From Tanypteryx hageni (lineage: Eukaryota; Arthropoda; Insecta; Odonata; Petaluridae), in assembly GCA_028673005.1 (NCBI GenBank), contig CM054114.1:10013108-10077107 (forward strand): a stretch of 64,000 nucleotides of DNA, read 5' to 3'. Position numbers and translations under genes: made by a program. Below, piece by piece: positions 59,355 to 64,000 of this stretch. Positions within the stretch are counted from its first letter, which is position 1. Every line of letters starts with the position of its first letter. Under the pieces are notes generated by a model, which worked only from the letters and a program-made list of their open reading frames with translations, was not told the DNA's origin and did not search any database.

Positions 59355-60045
59355 TATACGCACACTACTCCCCAAGTATCCGCGAGGGATGCGTTTTGCG
59401 AAAACCGAATTTGCGGATACTGGGTACTATATTTACATTATTATTGTAGGGATAGATTCCATACCTCTATGGGCCGTACAAAAGAAATACTTTTTGTAGA
59501 ATTTGATGCTATATTTAGGCTCATTTGTAATAGTAACAGTAGATTATATAAAATATAAGAAATTGAAGAGTATTTCACTACGCACATTTGTTCTGGTTTG
59601 GCTCACTGGGGGAGAGGTAGGGGGAGGGAGGGGATTCTCACGCAGAAAATAAGCAAAAATAATTGTAGATAAGTGCAATTGTTATGACACATAAGATGTT
59701 AAAAACTTCTTGGATTTAAAAAAAGAAAAGGAATAAAAAAAGCAAGTTGCTTACGCAAAAACAGGTTTGCTATAAAGTATCATAATAAACATTTATTTTA
59801 TTCCATTTTTTATGAAAGAAATCGTATTATATAGGACGAATTAATATAAGTAGCGTATTTGAATAGAGAGAAAAATATCATGGTAGTTCGCGTGTTTGCG
59901 TACATTTACGGTAATCTACGTGTTCGAGAGTTTCGCGGTTATGTAAGACCGTGCCCTCGGATATTGGGTCTAAGGATATACAATACAACAATGTGAATCA
60001 GCGGATACGAAAGTCGCGGAAACCGAGGGAAGAAGTACCTGTTTC
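59355..60045. mobile_element. pogo/Tigger-like non-autonomous element
   Basis: The left end (ctccccaagtatccgcgagg, then cgaatttgcggatac) and the reverse complement of the right end (tacttcttccctcggtttcc, then gtatccgc) are imperfect inverted repeats. The CCCC.GTATCCGCG.GGGAT and GCGGATAC pattern is typical of pogo/Tigger termini. The interior has no transposase. Boundaries are approximate. Confidence 0.45.
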
Positions 60046-60317
60046 TCTCTATGAACTTTGTGTTGGTAAATTCTCTGACTTTTTTATACTTTTGAAATTT
60101 TTTCATGTAATTACACAAATATATATTATTCATAGCCATATCTTAAAAATTGCGGTATTATTTTTGTATCACAAACTACATTTTCATAAAATATGCGTTC
60201 TTGTAATAAAAGAATCAGAAATAGTTATTGGTTCAATAAGGTTTAATTTGAAGGTAGCTGATAAAAATATTGTGTATAAAAATACAATTTGAATAATGTT
60301 GTATCAATTTTATAATT

Positions 60318-60507
60318 CTATTTGTCGTGTTGAAAATATTGAGTTTTGTGCATTTTCACGATTTAAAATGAAAAAATATATCGCTCTACAAATTAACCAA
60401 TTTTTTTAAATTTTTAAATGCATACGTTGGGCAAGACCGCTGTGAAACCAACGATTTTGCCACATATTGTCCTTCTAAGATTTTTTAATAAAAGCAGTTT
60501 CACATGG
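60318..60507 (+). repeat. Left ~190-bp direct repeat flanking the LINE
   Basis: Matches 62913-63103 along its length, including atttgtcgtgt, gaaaatattgagttttgtgc, attttcacgattt, atcgctctacaaattaacc and gattttgccacatatt. The two copies differ at scattered positions and small gaps. Confidence 0.75.
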
Positions 60508-60548
60508 ACTGCCTTGAGGAAAATATTTGTCGAAAGTAATTTACAAAT

Positions 60549-62905
60549 AGGCATTGGAATGTAGGAACTATGAGAAAGGCAGGAAAACTAGAGAACTTGA
60601 AAGAAGAAATGAGAAGAAATAGAGTTGACATTATAGGACTGAGCGAAACTAGATGGGAAGGAGAAGGACAGTTCGATTCGAAAGAGTTCACGGTAGTTTA
60701 CTCTGGAGGAAATAGTGGAGAAAGGGGGGTAGCTCTTGTACTTAGGAAAGATATGACGAAAAGCGTGACAAAGATAATAGAAACGAACGACAGACTGATG
60801 GAAATAAAGCTAGAAGCAGTCCCAGTAGAAATGATGATAATCCAGGTGTAATCAGCAGGAAGTTGGAAGATCGTCTAAGAAAGTTGGAAAACAAACCAAA
60901 GATTGTGGATATAGAATAGGAAGAAATTAAAACCAGTATCAAGGGATACCTTGGATAAAGAAAATGGATAACAAGAGAAGAAAATCATGGATCACTAAGA
61001 AAATGCTGGAAAATATGGATGAGAGACGAAAATGGAAAAATGTTAACAGTGAATAAGGTAGAACCAACTATAGACGTATAAACAACGAGTTGAGGAAGGT
61101 AACATATAAAGCTAGAGAAAATTGAAGAAAAGAAAAATGTGATGAAATACAACAAATGGAGAAGTTGGGACGGCACAATATGATGTACGCTAGAGCACTG
61201 GAATTAGAAGATAAGAAATCTAATGGAATTCGTGATAAAGGAATTATGAATATGGATGGGAATATAGTTTCAGAAACAAAGAATTTATCACAGGTATGGG
61301 AAGAATACATTAAGGAACTTCACAGCAAGCAGGCAGGATCGGTAAAAATAGAACTGGAAGATGAGGAAAACATTGAAGAAGACAACTTATAACCGAGTAT
61401 TATGGAGAGCGAAGTAGAAAAAGCGATACTGGAACTAAAGAAAGAGAAAGCCACAGGCAGCGATGGAATGCCCGCTGAGGAACTTAAAGTCATGGGAGCA
61501 AAAGGACTAAAAGCGATCACGAAATTAATTAATAAGATTTGCGACACGGGAGAGTTGCCTCGGGATTTCCTAGAAGTAACAATGATCCCTCTAAATAAGA
61601 AGCCAAAGAAAATGCAGTGTAAAGACCACAGATCGATAAGCCTTCTCTCACACATCGAAGATCATCACGAGGATTCATAATAAAAGGCTGGAGAAAAAGG
61701 TAGAAGAAATACTAGGGGAAGATCAATTCGGTTTCAGAAAAAGACGAGGAACTAGAGATGCTATAAGAGTAATTAGAATCATATCAGAAAGGGCAATAGA
61801 GTACAGTCAAGATATCTGCATATGTTTCGTAGACTGGCAGAAGGCCTTTGATAGAGTAAATTGGGCAATATTGATGAAGATATTCAAGTATATAGGTGTA
61901 GACTGGAAACACAGGAGATTGACCAGGAATCTATATGTGAATCAATTTGTAAAGGTCAGGTAGGAGAATGCGGACACCTGCGGTGTAAATATCGGTAGAG
62001 TAAGACAGTGCTGCTGCCTATCGCCGACCTTATTGAATATACATGGAGAAAGTCTAATGCAAGGAGCGGTAGAAGGTTCAGGAGATTTAAAAATTGGAGA
62101 AAGGATTAAAAGAACAGTAAAATACGCTGATGATCATGTAGGTACTTCTAGCAAGAAAGGATGAGGAACTCCAAAAAATGATAAATAGACTAGCTATAAC
62201 AGGTAGAAAATACGGTATGGATATAAATTCGGAAAAAATCCAAGTTCATTCGAATACCGGACAAAGAAGAAAATCTGAACATAAATATTAAAGGAATGCA
62301 TTTAGAACAAGTTTCATTCCATAAATATCTCGGAGGCATGATAAGAAGAGAAGCTAAATGTACGGACGAGATTTGGACTAGAATAGGAAAAGCAAAAGCA
62401 GCTTTCAGAAGAAAGAAAAACCTAATTACGGGGAATATAAGGGAAGATATCCGGAAGAAGTTCATAAAATGCTATCTATGGAGTAGAGCTTTGTACGATG
62501 CAGAAACATGGGCGCTAAGGAAAAATGACATCAAATACTTGAAAAGCTTTAAAATGTTGACTTGAAGGAGAATGCTGAAGATAAAATGGACAGATAGGAT
62601 GAAAACCGATGAAGTGCTACGAAGAGTAGGAGAGAAGCGAATGATTATACAGACTATAAGAAAGAGGAAGGCAGACTGGGTTGGGCATTACCTGAGGAGA
62701 GAGAGAGTATGATTAACCATGTGTTAGAAGGAAAACTAGATGGAAAAAGGGAAAGAGGTAGGAAAAGGTTTCAGCTGATGGACGATTTGAAAGGGAAAGA
62801 GAGTTATTAAGATATGAAGAGGACAGCGGAAATATGAGTACATATATGGAGAACCAGGTTTAACGATGAATAATCACCAACCTGTCAACAGACATACTAC
62901 ATACG
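60549..62905 (+). pseudogene. Broken APE-type LINE (endonuclease and reverse transcriptase)
   Basis: The first part reads HWNVGTMRKAGKL, then IDI-like DIIGLSETRWEG: the opening Asn and catalytic Glu motifs of the APE endonuclease. The rest of that domain is mostly deleted after about 60850. From 61402 the reverse transcriptase follows: KATGSDGMPAEELK, a frameshift near 61660, FGFRKRRGTRDAI, motif A FVDWQKAFDRV, motif B VRQCCCLSP (the usual Gly is Cys) and motif C YADD at about 62128. Further frameshifts and stops precede HKYLGGMIRR, AETWALRKND, RRMLKIKWTDR, RKADWVGHYLR and a DDLKG..SY tail. Several in-frame stops make it inactive. The C-terminal pattern suggests an RTE/CR1-type insect LINE; clade not resolved. 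Confidence 0.85.
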
Positions 62906-62912
62906 ATGATTA

Positions 62913-63103
62913 TTTGTCGTGTGGAAAATATTGAGTTTTGTGCATTTTCACGATTTTAAATGAAAAAATAAATCGCTCTACAAATTAACCGATTTTCTTA
63001 AAATATTTTAATGTATACTTTGGGCGCGGTAGCACTGTAAAACCAAGGATTTTGCCACATATTCTCCATCTAAAATTTTTTAATGACCGCCGTTTCACAG
63101 GCA
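62913..63103 (+). repeat. Right ~190-bp direct repeat flanking the LINE
   Basis: Begins immediately after the LINE tail (catactacatacgatgatt) and matches 60318-60507 in the same orientation. Confidence 0.75.
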
Positions 63104-63252
63104 TATAATTGAAATGTTATTTTAATTCAACAATATTTAACTTTTAGTTGAAAAGAGCACATTTATTACATAGACTGCACAAAAGTTGGCTAAGAAACGG
63201 TGATCAATGTTCTATCAGTTTTTGTGTGAATTTTACAACTATTGTAGTAAAC

Positions 63253-63438
63253 ATGTATTATATAATATTCACCAGTATAAAATCTCGTCAGTATGACGGA
63301 GAGGAATGTATTATTTATCATTTAAGTTCAAATCTCGTACTGACAATGAGGGAACAATGGGATCTCGTTTTCGACAATGGCACGGTTGTCGAGGCAAATC
63401 CTCGTGAAATCGCTGAAATTTGCCAAAATATCATTTAA
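63253..63438 (+). CDS. Orphan short coding-like frame
   Basis: From ATG at 63253 to TAA at 63436-63438, 61 residues. The same frame is open further upstream to about 63148 without an ATG. The C-terminal half (MREQWDLVFDNGTVVEANP then REIAEICQNI) has protein-like composition and codon use. No family recognised. It may be the end of a larger broken gene, a foreign insertion, or chance. Confidence 0.25.
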   Translation: MYYIIFTSIKSRQYDGEECIIYHLSSNLVLTMREQWDLVFDNGTVVEANPREIAEICQNII

Positions 63439-63695
63439 ACGTTAAATTCGTTTCTTTTGCGGACTGAAGAAAACAATCGTTGATAATACTAAGAAACCTT
63501 TTTTATTTTATTTAAAACAGTCCCAGTTTGAAGATCGAGGGTCAATTTTTCTAATTTTTTTAGCAAAAGAATGAAAGCTTGCAGGTCGCTAAATTGATTT
63601 TTATGTGTTAACTTATGGAACATAGACTTTATTTACTGGAGTTGAAACCGGGTCTTTTTTGAGGATTGTTTTTCCTATGACAATTCTGAGAAAAA

Positions 63696-63806
63696 CGAGG
63701 TGCCTACGAAAATTTGGTTAACTTGGCTGAAGAAACGAATGAGATATTGAGCGTTATGCTCAATATCTCTTCAGCCAGGTCAACCAAATTTTCTATAGGC
63801 ACCTCG
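63696..63806. repeat. Long hairpin (111 nt)
   Basis: The arms 63696-63752 and 63758-63806 pair through CGAGGTGCCTA/TAGGCACCTCG, AAATTTGGTTaAC/gTcAACCAAATTT, TTGGCTGAAGA and a perfect 12-bp top stem GAGATATTGAGC/GCTCAATATCTC around loop GTTAT. One asymmetric bulge (about 6 nt on the 5' arm) interrupts it. It could be a small foldback transposon or a precursor-type small-RNA hairpin. Confidence 0.8.
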
Positions 63807-64000
63807 TCACCGAGTGACCAAGGGAATAAGGGTTTTATAGTTTTTTGATGATCACTTCCAGCACTCTTTACACATGCATTGCAATTAAACGCAAAATGAA
63901 TATTCCATCTAGATTTGGCAATCCATTCTGCATATTTTCCAGGATCCTAACTGTATGTCGAGTAGCATTCAAATTTGTACCAATTTGAGAAACCCATCGT
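63807..64000. other. AT-rich intergenic DNA to window end
   Basis: No feature recognised. Confidence 0.4.

Noticed and set aside
60318..63103. LTR retrotransposon, because the element is flanked by ~190-bp direct repeats
   Set aside because: The encoded protein has APE endonuclease and LINE-type reverse transcriptase motifs. There is no integrase, protease or primer-binding site, and the repeats lack LTR ends.
63696..63806. Intrinsic bacterial terminator or attachment site
   Set aside because: The hairpin is far too long, has no following T tract of terminator type, and the genomic context is eukaryotic.

Overview
This looks like a gene-poor stretch of a large arthropod genome, most likely an insect. 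The evidence is an AT-rich background with isolated GC/CpG-rich islands, no bacterial-type gene packing, no recognisable host protein-coding gene, and a dense layer of decayed eukaryotic transposable elements: an APE-type LINE, mariner/DUF4817-like, hAT-like and pogo/Tigger-like DNA transposons, tRNA-derived SINE heads, foldback elements and simple repeats. I cannot name the species.

Layout. 0.27-0.85 kb is a GC-rich island. 2.3-7.1 kb is a repeat nest: a small inverted-repeat element, three copies of one ~0.7 kb repeat (two forming a large palindrome), and a tandemly duplicated segment whose first copy is split by another repeat. 7.1-7.4 kb carries pogo-like ends and 8.2-8.6 kb a degenerate duplication. 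13.25-14.14 kb holds a clean non-autonomous hAT-like element with an 8-bp target duplication, followed by a foldback with hammerhead-like motifs. 15.7-16.9 kb is a GC-rich island ending in a CT-rich minisatellite. 20.2-20.5 kb is a two-unit tandem repeat. 21.25-21.78 kb and 23.8-24.95 kb hold two more foldback/inverted-repeat structures with the same kind of motif. 22.4-23.1, 25.9-26.4, 32.1-33.0, 36.3-38.7, 51.0-51.85 and 52.7-53.6 kb are further GC-rich islands with minisatellites and CTCF-like motifs. 41.8-43.1 kb holds hAT- and DUF4817/mariner-like debris. 44.8-45.3 kb is a three-unit tandem repeat. 45.9 and 54.35 kb are tRNA/SINE-like. 49.08-49.64 kb is an inverted-repeat element with a SINE and transposase debris inside. 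59.35-60.04 kb looks pogo/Tigger-like. 60.5-62.9 kb is a broken LINE between ~190-bp direct repeats. The window ends with a strong 111-nt hairpin at 63.7 kb.

Coding content. The only confidently recognised proteins are transposon relics. Four short, closely spaced, same-strand open frames at 47.9-48.8 kb and isolated frames at 33.1 and 63.2 kb have a coding look but no recognisable family. They are reported at low confidence.

The most interesting pattern is that three unrelated foldback elements each contain a hammerhead-ribozyme-like core (CUGANGA, a hairpin, GAA, a mini-hairpin, then a cleavage-type base). This suggests Penelope-like or retrozyme-like ancestry. All copies carry an extra base after the CUGANGA box, so activity is doubtful.
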